A DNA stretch of 64,000 bases, from positions 1 through 64,000 of the forward strand of contig NZ_JACVVP010000024.1 in the NCBI RefSeq assembly GCF_014534745.1. The letters run 5' to 3'. Origin of the DNA: Flammeovirga sp. EKP202 (lineage in GTDB: Bacteria; Bacteroidota; Bacteroidia; Cytophagales; Flammeovirgaceae). The position numbers and the translations under genes are program-made. The notes under the pieces are model-generated. The model was not told the origin of the DNA. It was given only the letters and a program-made list of their open reading frames with translations, and made no database searches. This document shows positions 1 to 8,957 of the stretch, piece by piece (position 1 is the first letter of the stretch; every line of letters begins with the position of its first letter).

Positions 1-91
1 GTTTGAAGCTGAATCTCTCAAAAAAAGATAATTATCTTTTCTGCTTAGACAGTCCGAACTACTGGGGTAACTATATTTCCCCATAGTTTTA

Positions 92-164
92 TAAAGTTAT
101 ACGTCACAGACTTAAACTATGCTATAGTTCTCAGTGATGCCTTACGGCTTGACACTAAGAACAG
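92..164. repeat. Two-hairpin palindromic repeat, copy 1 (3' end of SIR2 gene)
   Basis: An imperfect palindrome with TTCTCAGTG at 128-136 facing CACTAAGAA at 152-160 and an inner GCC/GGC stem around a TTAC loop. A first, degenerate hairpin lies at about 96-115. The same arrangement occurs near 31662 and 62722 with different bases but preserved pairing. It overlaps the last codons of the SIR2-like gene, so it was probably there before the present stop codon or it supplied it. Confidence 0.6.
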
Positions 165-1437
165 ACATTTTAATCTCACAAGACAAATAATCTTCTAAGT
201 ATTTATTATGTAAGATGATTCTATCATCGCATAATAATTTAACTTTATCGTCATCAGTATTTTTAGGGAGTGAAGGGTTTGAAAAACGATCAAATTCTCT
301 TAAAATTTTGTAGTCCATACTTTTAGTTGAATTAGTTAAGTCTGAGGGATCTACTATTTCTATTTTTAAATTTTCATTATAAAAAAATGCTGTCTGAATA
401 ATTCTATTTATATGATCATCTCCAAGTGAATAACCCACAATTATTAATTTATTACTCTCCATACAATCTTTTTCAAAGGCATTATGCATTTCTCTAAGAG
501 GTGGAATACTTATTCTTTGAACTTTTTGATAACCTGATATGATACTTGATAATAATAATGGCTTTCCCTTTTCCACTCCTTTAAAAACTCTCATTTCAGG
601 CAAACTGGGGCCATATCCTTTTACTATAAAAGGAATGTTATCTTCATGTTCCCAATCGTCAATATCTGTAAATCTCCAATAGATTGAACCATGTAAATTA
701 TAGTGAATATCTTCTTCTGAATCTGAAATAATTTTATATAAATCAGGCCCCCTCTTATTAAGATTATCGGTTTCATTAAATCCATCGAATAAGTTTATCC
801 CAACTTCTTGCATAATTGCTTTAAAAATCGAATCATAATTAAGGGTATAAATTCGAATTGATGATTCACTTTTTATTGATTGAATCCATTTTTGAAAATT
901 TTCAATTAAACCTTTTTTATCTTCTTCATTGGTAGAAAGCAGTTTCAGTTTTGAACTTTTAGTGTGATATGCATATTGGTGAATTTCAGCATTGATTTCA
1001 ATAATGATTTTACCCACTAACTCCTTTATGATTTCTTGTATTTCATTTTCAGTTGTAGCACCAGATTCCAGCATTCTAACTGTTCCCTCTAGATGATTTG
1101 GATTAACAACTTTATGCTTGAATTTATCACCATTTAGAAATACACTATAGAAAGATGATATATTATTATGAGTATTAGCATAGAATATATACAGTTCTTC
1201 TAAAACGGCAATTAGTGTCTCGAAGTTTACTTCATCTTCTGAAAACCCTGCATCAAGCAATTTATCAAAAATGTATTGTGTAATTGTTTTTTCTTCATCA
1301 CGTATATTTGGTCCAATTTTAAGGGCAATTTGTGTTAAGTCATGAGTTGTCGGACCATTAAACGGTATTGCTGCTCCTGCTCCAAATAGAAATGTTGTTT
1401 TAGTTTTATTTGAACTTCCATTGATTGCTTTGCTCAT
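142..1437 (-). CDS. SIR2-like domain protein, possible NADase of an antiphage system
   Basis: A 431-residue protein with a SIR2-type Rossmann fold at the N-terminus. Residues 18-26 read FGAGAAIPF, the nucleotide-binding glycine loop. A LNYDS motif near residue 200 carries the Asn, and NLHGS near 247 carries the His, that are catalytic in SIR2-type NADases. A second Rossmann motif, IIVGYSLGDDHINR, lies near 330-345. There is no signal peptide or membrane segment, so it should be cytosolic. In phage-defence SIR2 families this domain depletes NAD+; that activity is inferred here, not shown. The gene stands alone, with no helicase, Argonaute or TIR partner on either side. It starts at ATG 1435-1437. 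It is bracketed by palindromic repeats at 92-164 and 1526-1640, which suggests a transferred cassette. A role in nucleic-acid processing or an uncharacterised SIR2-fold hydrolase is the alternative. Confidence 0.75.
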   Translation of the reverse strand: MSKAINGSSNKTKTTFLFGAGAAIPFNGPTTHDLTQIALKIGPNIRDEEKTITQYIFDKLLDAGFSEDEVNFETLIAVLEELYIFYANTHNNISSFYSVFLNGDKFKHKVVNPNHLEGTVRMLESGATTENEIQEIIKELVGKIIIEINAEIHQYAYHTKSSKLKLLSTNEEDKKGLIENFQKWIQSIKSESSIRIYTLNYDSIFKAIMQEVGINLFDGFNETDNLNKRGPDLYKIISDSEEDIHYNLHGSIYWRFTDIDDWEHEDNIPFIVKGYGPSLPEMRVFKGVEKGKPLLLSSIISGYQKVQRISIPPLREMHNAFEKDCMESNKLIIVGYSLGDDHINRIIQTAFFYNENLKIEIVDPSDLTNSTKSMDYKILREFDRFSNPSLPKNTDDDKVKLLCDDRIILHNKYLEDYLSCEIKMSVLSVKP

Positions 1438-1525
1438 TCTTAATTTTAGTTTATTATATAGATTTCTTTAAGAGATAAATAAAATTAGATATTCTAAAGA
1501 AGAATTAAAACTAAGATCAACTTAT

Positions 1526-1640
1526 TACATTGTAAACGAAACTATCGTTAATTATTCTGTTTAGAAATCAGGAGATTTCTGATGATCTCAAGGACACGAA
1601 TGACGCTTACGCTTAACATTCGCGCCAGTGAGGTTTCTAC
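1526..1640. repeat. Two-hairpin palindromic repeat, copy 2
   Basis: The first hairpin is AGAAATC/GATTTCT at 1563-1580. The second is CGAATG (1597-1602) facing CATTCG (1617-1622), with an inner GC/GC stem. The leader at about 1538-1552 resembles the inverted end of the larger element at 12353. The copy lies between the 5' end of the SIR2-like gene and the terminator of the SusE-position gene. It is in the same orientation as every other copy in the window. Confidence 0.65.
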
Positions 1641-1670
1641 CATTTGGACCTGCTATTCAATTTCAAACAC

Positions 1671-1705
1671 AAAAAAAGTGATGCCATTGAAAACAGCATC
1701 ACTTT
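1671..1705 (-). terminator. Rho-independent terminator of the SusC/D operon
   Basis: A ten-base stem pairs AAAGTGATGC (1675-1684) with GCATCACTTT (1696-1705). On the minus strand it is followed by a run of seven T. It sits 22 bases past the stop codon of the last gene of the operon (1727). Confidence 0.85.
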
Positions 1706-1726
1706 GTAGTTTGAAATTAGTATAGC

Positions 1727-2629
1727 TTAATCCCAAAGTTCTAATGAAAGTTCTTTGTTTCTGAATGTTAGAGTATCTGTAACGATATGCGTTTGATTGT
1801 CCAATTCATATTTATATTTCAAGTACACTCTTTGGTCTTCTTTTACGTAACGAGAAGCAATATTTTCAACATCTTGGATTTCAGAATCTGAAGCACTTGT
1901 TACATCAATGATACCGCTTTCGAAATCCATATTCATATGTAAGCGGGATGTAAAACGAATTCCTGAAAGTCCATTTGAGATCACCTCTGTTGCACCTACT
2001 GTCGAAAGATTCCAAGTGGTGTTGTTCACCATATCTTCGTTGCTATTTACAGTCACCTCTTCTAAGCCTCCTGTTGTGTTGAAAGCGGAATCAACGCCGT
2101 GATGATACCAAACGGCATCTAACGTATGAATGTACTTGATCACCGGAATCATATAGTCCATAGCTTCTACCCCTTTCGTTTCATCTCCAGTCAGTACTGA
2201 GTCTGTAGTGGAAGTTAGAATTCGGATGGGTAGAGCATAATTTCTGATCAATGCATTAGGATCTTGAAGGAATTGTGCAGAATCTAAAACAACGTCAATT
2301 AAACCGTTGAATTCTCCTTCTTGAATCCACATTTCATTATCATTGCTCAAGGTGTAATATTCCGAAGGTAAAAGCTCAAATGCGGTACCTTCTAACAGGG
2401 TTGAATCAATGGTATAGCTTACCACCTCTGTTCTGTTGTTCTCTCTTTTTCCTCCAAGCACTACGCCCATTTTAAACTGTAAGCCCTCTCCTGCAATCAC
2501 CGTTCTTACTGGTTTTTGATACGGAAAATAGACTGTTGAATAATCGTAGTCGTTAAGGTAGTTATTGTAACTTTCGCAACTTGTCAAGAAGAACAATGAT
2601 GCGATAAAAGTATAAAGTAATTTTCTCAT
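1727..2629 (-). CDS. SusE-position surface lipoprotein (DUF1735/DUF4361 type)
   Basis: A 300-residue lipoprotein whose signal peptide ends in a lipobox with Cys at residue 18 (FFLTSC). The first half resembles DUF1735, which has beta-sandwich folds common in glycan-locus lipoproteins. The second half, from about residue 170 (AVWYHHGVDSAF), looks like the DUF4361 family. Proteins at this position next to SusD usually sit on the cell surface and bind glycan chains without cutting them. It is the last gene of the SusC-SusD-SusC-SusD operon, 11 bases after the preceding stop, and is followed by a strong terminator. No catalytic motif is visible. The glycan it binds cannot be read from the sequence. 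The family assignment is from memory of typical proteins and is moderately sure; the lipoprotein call is firm. Confidence 0.75.
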   Translation of the reverse strand: MRKLLYTFIASLFFLTSCESYNNYLNDYDYSTVYFPYQKPVRTVIAGEGLQFKMGVVLGGKRENNRTEVVSYTIDSTLLEGTAFELLPSEYYTLSNDNEMWIQEGEFNGLIDVVLDSAQFLQDPNALIRNYALPIRILTSTTDSVLTGDETKGVEAMDYMIPVIKYIHTLDAVWYHHGVDSAFNTTGGLEEVTVNSNEDMVNNTTWNLSTVGATEVISNGLSGIRFTSRLHMNMDFESGIIDVTSASDSEIQDVENIASRYVKEDQRVYLKYKYELDNQTHIVTDTLTFRNKELSLELWD

Positions 2630-2640
2630 AATTCATTCAT

Positions 2641-4338
2641 TTACCATCCCTTATTTTGAATAATAGCATCACCTTTCAATACTTCACGATATGGAATAGG
2701 TCCGTAAATCATGTAGCTTTGGTAATTTCTATCTTCAACATGAATCTTTTGATAGGAAGTTGTCAGTGTGTTTTGATCTATATTTATTTCAATACCATTT
2801 ACAGGTAAATTTATTGCATCTAAGCTGTAATTCCAACGGCGAATATCATAAAAACGGTGATTTTCAAAAGCCAATTCAATACGTCTTTCGTTATGAATAA
2901 AGTCTCTGAAAGCCTCTCTTCCCGCAATGGAATTAAGGTAAGCGTCTGAAGTAATTTTGGCTCTCTGACGTACTACTTGGATCGCCTCTTTAGCAGTCAT
3001 TCTACCAAACGGCGGTACAGTGTTAGGGCCTGATAACTCATTAGCAGCCTCTGCATAATTTAAATAAGCTTCCACTTTTCTAAATAAAGCAATATAATGA
3101 CGTCCGTTAGAGACAGAACCTGGCGTAATACTCACATTAGGATTGATAAACTTTTTTAGGTAATACCCCGTTCTTGTGGCAAAATCATTGACTTGAACAT
3201 GGTCTTCTCCTCCTACATGCGTTGCAATTGTTGTGCCTTTAAAAGAAGTACCATTGTGAATAATTGTTGCGTAAAAACGTTCATCTCTCCCTTCATAAGG
3301 TTTTGTAGCATCGTAACCAGAATCTGGGTGATCAATCGGATAACCATTGGCCATCGGGAAAGCGTCTACCAACTCTTGTGATGGGTTCGTACTTCCTTGT
3401 CCATTGAGTGATGGTGGATAGTTTTTACGCTCAATATCGTTGTTGTTGGCATATCTTCTCATAATCGGCTCGCCCAATCGGTCATCAAAGAAAATATCAT
3501 CATCCCATGCAGGAAGTCCGTTCATGATATCAATCAATTTCTGACTTTCGTATAACGCTCTACCCCACTTCTCTTCCGCAGAAAGTTGGTCTTGTTGATC
3601 TGCGAATGCAGGACTCGCAGCATAAAGTGTAACGACTGAACGAAGTGCTTGAGCAGCCATTTGAGAAGCTCTACCAATATTCGATTCTCCAAAATCTACA
3701 TCCGAACCAGTGTATTCCAATGGCAAGTTCTCCATGGCTACTTCGGTATCTTTTAAAATTTGTGCCACTACTTCTTCGTAAGTATTTCTTGGCAATGTGG
3801 TATTGTCAGATGTTTGTCCAAGCATAATGGGAACACCCAATACTCTACCATTTGTGGCTACCCCACCATGTCTTTTTAAAAGATTAAAATGATAATAAGC
3901 TCTTAAAAAGTGGGCCTCACCATATAAACGTTGTTTGTAGTTGGCGTTTCGGAGTGAATCAGAGATAAAGTAATCCACGGCTAAACCTTTTTGAAGAAAA
4001 TCATTGATATTTCTAATCACCTCATAAGATCCTGACCAATCACCAATAGGATTACTTGAAGGGTTCCATCCGCCAGCTGACATTCTTCTAAGCGATGATT
4101 CAATTTGTCTTGTTACGGCATTGTCAGTCGCACAATCTAAAATATCATTTCCATAAGAAGTATACACTGATGGAAGTGCTTGGTAAGCAGAAAGCAATAC
4201 ACCTTCTGCTGTGCTAGGGTGAGCCCAAATTTCTTTTTCAGGTCTGTGGTTATCTCTCTCTAACTCTAAGTAATTTGAACATGCTGATGTTGATAATCCA
4301 ATAATCAAGCTTAGCACTATGTATTTTATTCTTTTCAT
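2641..4338 (-). CDS. SusD/RagB family glycan-binding lipoprotein (second pair)
   Basis: A 565-residue lipoprotein with Cys at residue 20 (STSAC). It carries the N-terminal SusD helices (ILDCATDNAVTRQI, then YYHFNLLKRHGGV with GVPIML). The RagB/SusD C-terminal region follows, with FRDFIHNERRIELAFENHRFYDIRRW at about residues 475-500 and a terminal YREVLKGD...QNKGW. SusD proteins form a lid over their SusC partner and capture oligosaccharides at the outer membrane. The start is 13 bases after the SusC-type gene at 4352-7210, its probable partner. Length and motif order are typical for the family. No unusual features were seen. Confidence 0.95.
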   Translation of the reverse strand: MKRIKYIVLSLIIGLSTSACSNYLELERDNHRPEKEIWAHPSTAEGVLLSAYQALPSVYTSYGNDILDCATDNAVTRQIESSLRRMSAGGWNPSSNPIGDWSGSYEVIRNINDFLQKGLAVDYFISDSLRNANYKQRLYGEAHFLRAYYHFNLLKRHGGVATNGRVLGVPIMLGQTSDNTTLPRNTYEEVVAQILKDTEVAMENLPLEYTGSDVDFGESNIGRASQMAAQALRSVVTLYAASPAFADQQDQLSAEEKWGRALYESQKLIDIMNGLPAWDDDIFFDDRLGEPIMRRYANNNDIERKNYPPSLNGQGSTNPSQELVDAFPMANGYPIDHPDSGYDATKPYEGRDERFYATIIHNGTSFKGTTIATHVGGEDHVQVNDFATRTGYYLKKFINPNVSITPGSVSNGRHYIALFRKVEAYLNYAEAANELSGPNTVPPFGRMTAKEAIQVVRQRAKITSDAYLNSIAGREAFRDFIHNERRIELAFENHRFYDIRRWNYSLDAINLPVNGIEINIDQNTLTTSYQKIHVEDRNYQSYMIYGPIPYREVLKGDAIIQNKGW

Positions 4339-4351
4339 ATCATTACATCAA

Positions 4352-7210
4352 TTAAAATTTAAAATGAGCTCCCAAAGTCACACTTCTCATAATCGGGAAG
4401 TTCGTGATCCCTGTATTGGGTCTTTCAGGATCTAAATTTTTATTTCCAATCGTTGTGAATTCATAAAGATTATTACCTCTCAATGTAAATGTTGATTGAA
4501 TTCCAGCCATTTTCTGTACAATTTTAGCTGGCATTGTATAACTCAACTCTACACTTTTGATTCTGAAGAAATTGCCTTTTTCTAACCAGAAATCTGAGTT
4601 TTGGAAGTTGTTGGTAGACTGTGCTGTTGTTAAGGCAGGGTAAGATGCCTCTCCAGCTGTTGCCTCCGTCCATGCTCCTCTTGCAATCTCAGAGTAGTTC
4701 ATCAGACCATCAAACTGATAGTATTGACTGTTGTTGTTGACGTAGTGACCTGCCAATCCAGAACCATGAACGAATAGGTTAAAGTTCTTATACCCCACAT
4801 TCAATTGGATACCGTACGTCATTGTAGGGTCCGTTGTGCCCAAGTACGTTCTGTCATCTTCATCAATCACACCATCGTTATTCAAATCAGAATACTTCAA
4901 ATCACCAGGTCTTACCGCACCAAATGTTTGGTTGGTAGCACCTGCAATGTCACCGGCATTTTGGAAGAAACCTAAGTTTCTGTAGCCGTATATATTACCA
5001 ATCGGCATTCCTTTTTGACTCAAGTAAGTTTCATCAAACTGATATTCTAACACCTCATCCCACTCTGTTTGCTGATACATGAAATTGGATGAAACACCAA
5101 TATGCCATGCTCCTAATTGCTTCATGTAAGAAACCATTAACTCAAAACCATTACTTAATGTAGCGTTATAATTCATCATCATTTGATTTCCGCCTAAATA
5201 ATCAGGGTAAAAATCGTCCATGGCTACCGGCATATCTTTACGGGCATTTCTAAATACATTTGCCTCCACATAGATTTTATTGAATAATGCCAACTCAGTA
5301 CCTAAGTTTAACTCAATTGATTTCTCATATTCAATGTCCTCATTACCGTATGCCGTTGGTGTCCAAACAGGGTACCTGTTGTTGTTGGTAGGACCAAAAC
5401 GAGCATCGCCACTTTCTCCGTATCGAAGTACCTCTGTATAATAATTCAATGAATTATTGTGTGCTAATACACCTGCAGAACCCTTTAGTTTTAAGTAAGT
5501 CAACACATCATTGTTTTTGAGGAAGTTTTCATTAGAAACTATCCAACCTAAACCGCCTGAGTAAGTCCACATCGATTGATTTTGGTTCTGCAGTGTATTA
5601 GAAGTCACAAGCACAGAAGATCCTTCCACTACATATTTTTTATTGAACATGTAATTCGCCGACAGTCCTGTATGCAAGTGTTTGTGCACTTGGAAACTTT
5701 GACTGTCCGAAGTTCCTTGAAGATATCCTACACCTGTTAGAAGTAAGTGGTGTTTGTCATTAAAAGTTCTGTCGTAGTTAATCGAACCGTAAAACGTATT
5801 GCTGTAGTAATCACTTGATCCTTTTCGCTCTTGGTCATCCGATTTAAGACCTGAATTGACCAATTGTAATTTATATCCTTCTTCTTCGCCTGGCATCACA
5901 ACAGCATAACTGTTATAACCTTCATTTTTGCCGTATCTAAACATAGAGTTATAGTCAATAGAGGCATAGATATCAGCTGATAAACCTTTAACATAATCGT
6001 CTAAATCAAAATCAAAACCGATTCTTGTTTGGATATTTCTATCATTCTGAATATCATATCCGCCATAATTCATTTGACCATAAATGTTTTGAGGGTGATT
6101 TAAACTACCTCCCAATACGGTCGTTTCTCTAGAGTCGCCTTGTTCAATAAAAATAGGATATTCTAATGCTCTTGTTGACGCTAAATCCGTAAAGAAATTA
6201 GCCGTGGACATTGCTGGTTTATTTCTGAACTCTGCTCTACCCGCTACATCCGTTTTTAAAGTAGCCCAGCTTGACAATTCAATATCAACATTGGCTCTCA
6301 TATTGAAACGTTCGTAAGTGGTCTCAAAACCCGTAGATTCTAATCCTCCATCACCAGTGTATCCTAGGTGAGCAAAGAACTTCGCCTTTTTTGTCCCTCC
6401 TTGAAAATTCAAATACCCCTTTTGATACTGCGCTGATTCTTTTAAAGCAAAATCTCTGTAATTTTCATTAGGGTATAAAAGTGGATCTGTCCCATTTCTA
6501 TACGCTGCAATCTGTTCTTCACTGTAAAAAGCAGGAAGACCATCATTCAAACGCGCTTGATTATAATACTGAGCGTACTCATCAGCACTTAAAAACTCAG
6601 GGTTACTGGTTGGCGTTTTCATTCCAAATTCAAATCCGCCACTAATTTGAAGACCACTTGACTCCCCTCTTTTGGTTGTAATCAAAATTACACCATTGGC
6701 TGCTCTTGATCCATAAAGAATCTTTGCTGTAGCATCTCTAAGAACTACCACTTTGTCGATTTCCTCTGGATTCAGATCCATCCAAGGTCTATCAATACCA
6801 TCTACCAATACCAAAGGTGAGTTACCACTGTTACTGTCTTTTCCGCGTACAGTAATAGAGGCTCCTCCACCTCCTGGTACGTTGGCATTTGTAGTCACTT
6901 GCAAGCCAAGGATTCTACCTTGTAATGTGTTAGAAAGATTGAGTTCATTGGAAGTCGAAAGATCATCTCCATAAATTCCGTTGGCTACTCCAATAAACTG
7001 CTCTTTCGAAAGCGTTCTGTAAGTAGTTTCTACCTTTTCGTCACTACTTAGTTTCAATGTTCTTTTGAACCTTTCAGTCCCCTCAGAAGTCACTTTTGAA
7101 GGTACTTCTTGTAATGGCACTTCAACTTCTTCTTGCGCATAAGCATTTGCACCCATAAAAAATACGAGGGAAGCAAAAGTCCATTTATATATTTTATTCG
7201 TATAATTCAT
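4352..7210 (-). CDS. SusC/RagA TonB-dependent receptor lacking the usual N-terminal carboxypeptidase-regulatory-like domain
   Basis: A 952-residue outer-membrane transporter read from ATG 7208-7210. A longer in-frame reading from 7249 would overlap the upstream SusD gene and bury the signal peptide. The signal sequence ends near ANAYAQ. The plug domain contains LQGRILGLQVTT, SGNSPLVLVDGIDRPW and GSRAANGVILITTKRG. The beta-barrel follows and ends in ITNFPIMRSVTLGAHFKF. It lacks the approximately 75-residue CarboxypepD_reg-like domain and the EEVVVVGYG TonB-box segment present in its upstream paralogue (8958-12062). A short acidic stretch around EEVEVPLQEV takes that place. It should import oligosaccharides with the SusD of 2641-4338, using energy from a TonB complex encoded elsewhere. 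The missing domain is either a normal variant or a sign of a different TonB interaction. Confidence 0.93.
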   Translation of the reverse strand: MNYTNKIYKWTFASLVFFMGANAYAQEEVEVPLQEVPSKVTSEGTERFKRTLKLSSDEKVETTYRTLSKEQFIGVANGIYGDDLSTSNELNLSNTLQGRILGLQVTTNANVPGGGGASITVRGKDSNSGNSPLVLVDGIDRPWMDLNPEEIDKVVVLRDATAKILYGSRAANGVILITTKRGESSGLQISGGFEFGMKTPTSNPEFLSADEYAQYYNQARLNDGLPAFYSEEQIAAYRNGTDPLLYPNENYRDFALKESAQYQKGYLNFQGGTKKAKFFAHLGYTGDGGLESTGFETTYERFNMRANVDIELSSWATLKTDVAGRAEFRNKPAMSTANFFTDLASTRALEYPIFIEQGDSRETTVLGGSLNHPQNIYGQMNYGGYDIQNDRNIQTRIGFDFDLDDYVKGLSADIYASIDYNSMFRYGKNEGYNSYAVVMPGEEEGYKLQLVNSGLKSDDQERKGSSDYYSNTFYGSINYDRTFNDKHHLLLTGVGYLQGTSDSQSFQVHKHLHTGLSANYMFNKKYVVEGSSVLVTSNTLQNQNQSMWTYSGGLGWIVSNENFLKNNDVLTYLKLKGSAGVLAHNNSLNYYTEVLRYGESGDARFGPTNNNRYPVWTPTAYGNEDIEYEKSIELNLGTELALFNKIYVEANVFRNARKDMPVAMDDFYPDYLGGNQMMMNYNATLSNGFELMVSYMKQLGAWHIGVSSNFMYQQTEWDEVLEYQFDETYLSQKGMPIGNIYGYRNLGFFQNAGDIAGATNQTFGAVRPGDLKYSDLNNDGVIDEDDRTYLGTTDPTMTYGIQLNVGYKNFNLFVHGSGLAGHYVNNNSQYYQFDGLMNYSEIARGAWTEATAGEASYPALTTAQSTNNFQNSDFWLEKGNFFRIKSVELSYTMPAKIVQKMAGIQSTFTLRGNNLYEFTTIGNKNLDPERPNTGITNFPIMRSVTLGAHFKF

Positions 7211-7217
7211 AACTTTC

Positions 7218-8948
7218 TTACCATCCTGGATTTTGAGTGAAATTTTCATTTTTACTTACTTCCTCCAATGGAATTGGGTACCAATAATTTCTTTCGGCAA
7301 AGTTTCTCGCATTCGGAATTTCAGGGTATTCATAAGTATAGTTATCCCCGTCTTTTGTAATAATTACTTTTCGGATCGAACGGTAATCTTGCTCGGCTGT
7401 TTTCCATCTACGCGAGTCGAACCAACGGTGCCCTTCAAAACATAATTCTACAGCTCTTTCGTTGCGAATTCTCTCTCTAAAAACATCTTTACTAGAAGTG
7501 TATTTAGCGTTTACATCTGGCATCCCTACTCTGTTTCTGATAATATTGATGGCTTGAACGGCTGACATTCCTGCCTCTGGAGCTACTGTCGTTGGGCCGT
7601 ATACCTCATTGGCTGCTTCCGCAAAATCTAAATAAATCTGTGCATAGCGAATAAATACCCAAGGCATATAATGCATACCGTATCTATTTTCCCAACGGTT
7701 GTTGCCTACTGGCCAGTATTTTTTGACAAAATAACCTGTCAATGATCTTTGGTTGATCGGTAACTTATCTTCTCTACCTCCAGTAAATGTTTCAATGTAC
7801 AATTGTGTATTACCATTTTTACCCCAAGGTGCTCCATTATACAAAATGTTGTTGTAGAATCTAGGGTCACGATTTTCATATGGATTATTCGTATCATAAC
7901 CTGAATCAGGATCATTGATTGGTAATCCATTACTCATTTCATATCGATCTACTATATTTTGTGTTGGGCCAGTTGTGGCATTGGCACCTCCATAGGATTG
8001 TGGTATAAAGTGATTTCTTACATCAGTAGAAGATCGGATACCTGTATGTCTCCAGAATACAAATTCTGAATTGGCTGGCTCAAACTCATTGTAAAAAATA
8101 TCACTATAGTTATTTCCATTCATCAATTGAATACCGTATTCACCGGCAGTTCTGAACAACTCTCCTTGAACAGTCATGGCTTGCTGAAGTAATTCATTAT
8201 TATAAACCGCTCCATTTCCTGCATCTTGTTGCATTAATGGTGAAGCCATATAAAGTTGAATCATTCCTTTTAATCCTAAAGCGGCACCTTTAGTGACACG
8301 ACCTAGTTGATCGGCTTCCCATCGATTGGGTAATAACTCTAGTGCCATATCTAAATCTTCCACACAATCTTGAGCACTTTCTACAAAGTTTCTTCTTGGA
8401 AGGTTAAAATCCGTATCCGGTGTAAACGAGTTTTTCATTTCCGGCATTCCTCCCCAACGAATCAACACTTGGAAATAATGCCAAGCTCTCATAAAGTAGG
8501 CTTGTCCTAATAACTCATCAATTTGTTGTGGAGTAGCATCCTCTAACATCTCAATTCTTTCGATTGTGATGTTCGCTGTACGAATAGCCTGAAAACTATT
8601 CGCAATGACCGGAGAACGTGAACCAATACCTTGATTGCTCATTTCCCAACCTACTTCTGTATTATTAGCATTACCTGGTTTTGAGTAAAAACCACCTGCA
8701 TTCATATCGTTTTGAACGGTCCAGTTCGAATTGTTCTCCGTTTCGTCACTGAAACTACCTGAATCAAAACGACGACGCCAATCAAAATAATCATCTAAAT
8801 AAGCATATAGTTTGTCATTGAAGGCTCTATATGACTCATAATTGGTAAATACTTCAGACTCTGTAACACCTTGATCTGGTGAACGATCTAAGAATCTTTC
8901 GCAAGAAAGAAAACCAATTGCCAGTAATAATATTATAAATCTTTTCAT
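7218..8948 (-). CDS. SusD/RagB family glycan-binding lipoprotein (first pair)
   Basis: A 576-residue lipoprotein with a lipobox Cys at residue 16 (IGFLSC). The SusD helical core includes FMRAWHYFQVLIRWGGMP. The RagB C-terminal block includes RERIRNERAVELCFEGHRWFDSRRWKTAEQ and a closing ENFTQNPGW. It acts as the surface lid of the SusC receptor encoded just upstream (stop 8958, gap 9 bases). Seven bases separate its stop codon from the start of the next SusC-type gene, so the two pairs are almost certainly co-transcribed. Its C-terminal block is similar in layout to that of the second SusD, but the rest differs enough to suggest two ligands or two chain ends. Confidence 0.95.
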   Translation of the reverse strand: MKRFIILLLAIGFLSCERFLDRSPDQGVTESEVFTNYESYRAFNDKLYAYLDDYFDWRRRFDSGSFSDETENNSNWTVQNDMNAGGFYSKPGNANNTEVGWEMSNQGIGSRSPVIANSFQAIRTANITIERIEMLEDATPQQIDELLGQAYFMRAWHYFQVLIRWGGMPEMKNSFTPDTDFNLPRRNFVESAQDCVEDLDMALELLPNRWEADQLGRVTKGAALGLKGMIQLYMASPLMQQDAGNGAVYNNELLQQAMTVQGELFRTAGEYGIQLMNGNNYSDIFYNEFEPANSEFVFWRHTGIRSSTDVRNHFIPQSYGGANATTGPTQNIVDRYEMSNGLPINDPDSGYDTNNPYENRDPRFYNNILYNGAPWGKNGNTQLYIETFTGGREDKLPINQRSLTGYFVKKYWPVGNNRWENRYGMHYMPWVFIRYAQIYLDFAEAANEVYGPTTVAPEAGMSAVQAINIIRNRVGMPDVNAKYTSSKDVFRERIRNERAVELCFEGHRWFDSRRWKTAEQDYRSIRKVIITKDGDNYTYEYPEIPNARNFAERNYWYPIPLEEVSKNENFTQNPGW

Positions 8949-8957
8949 TTCCTTTTC

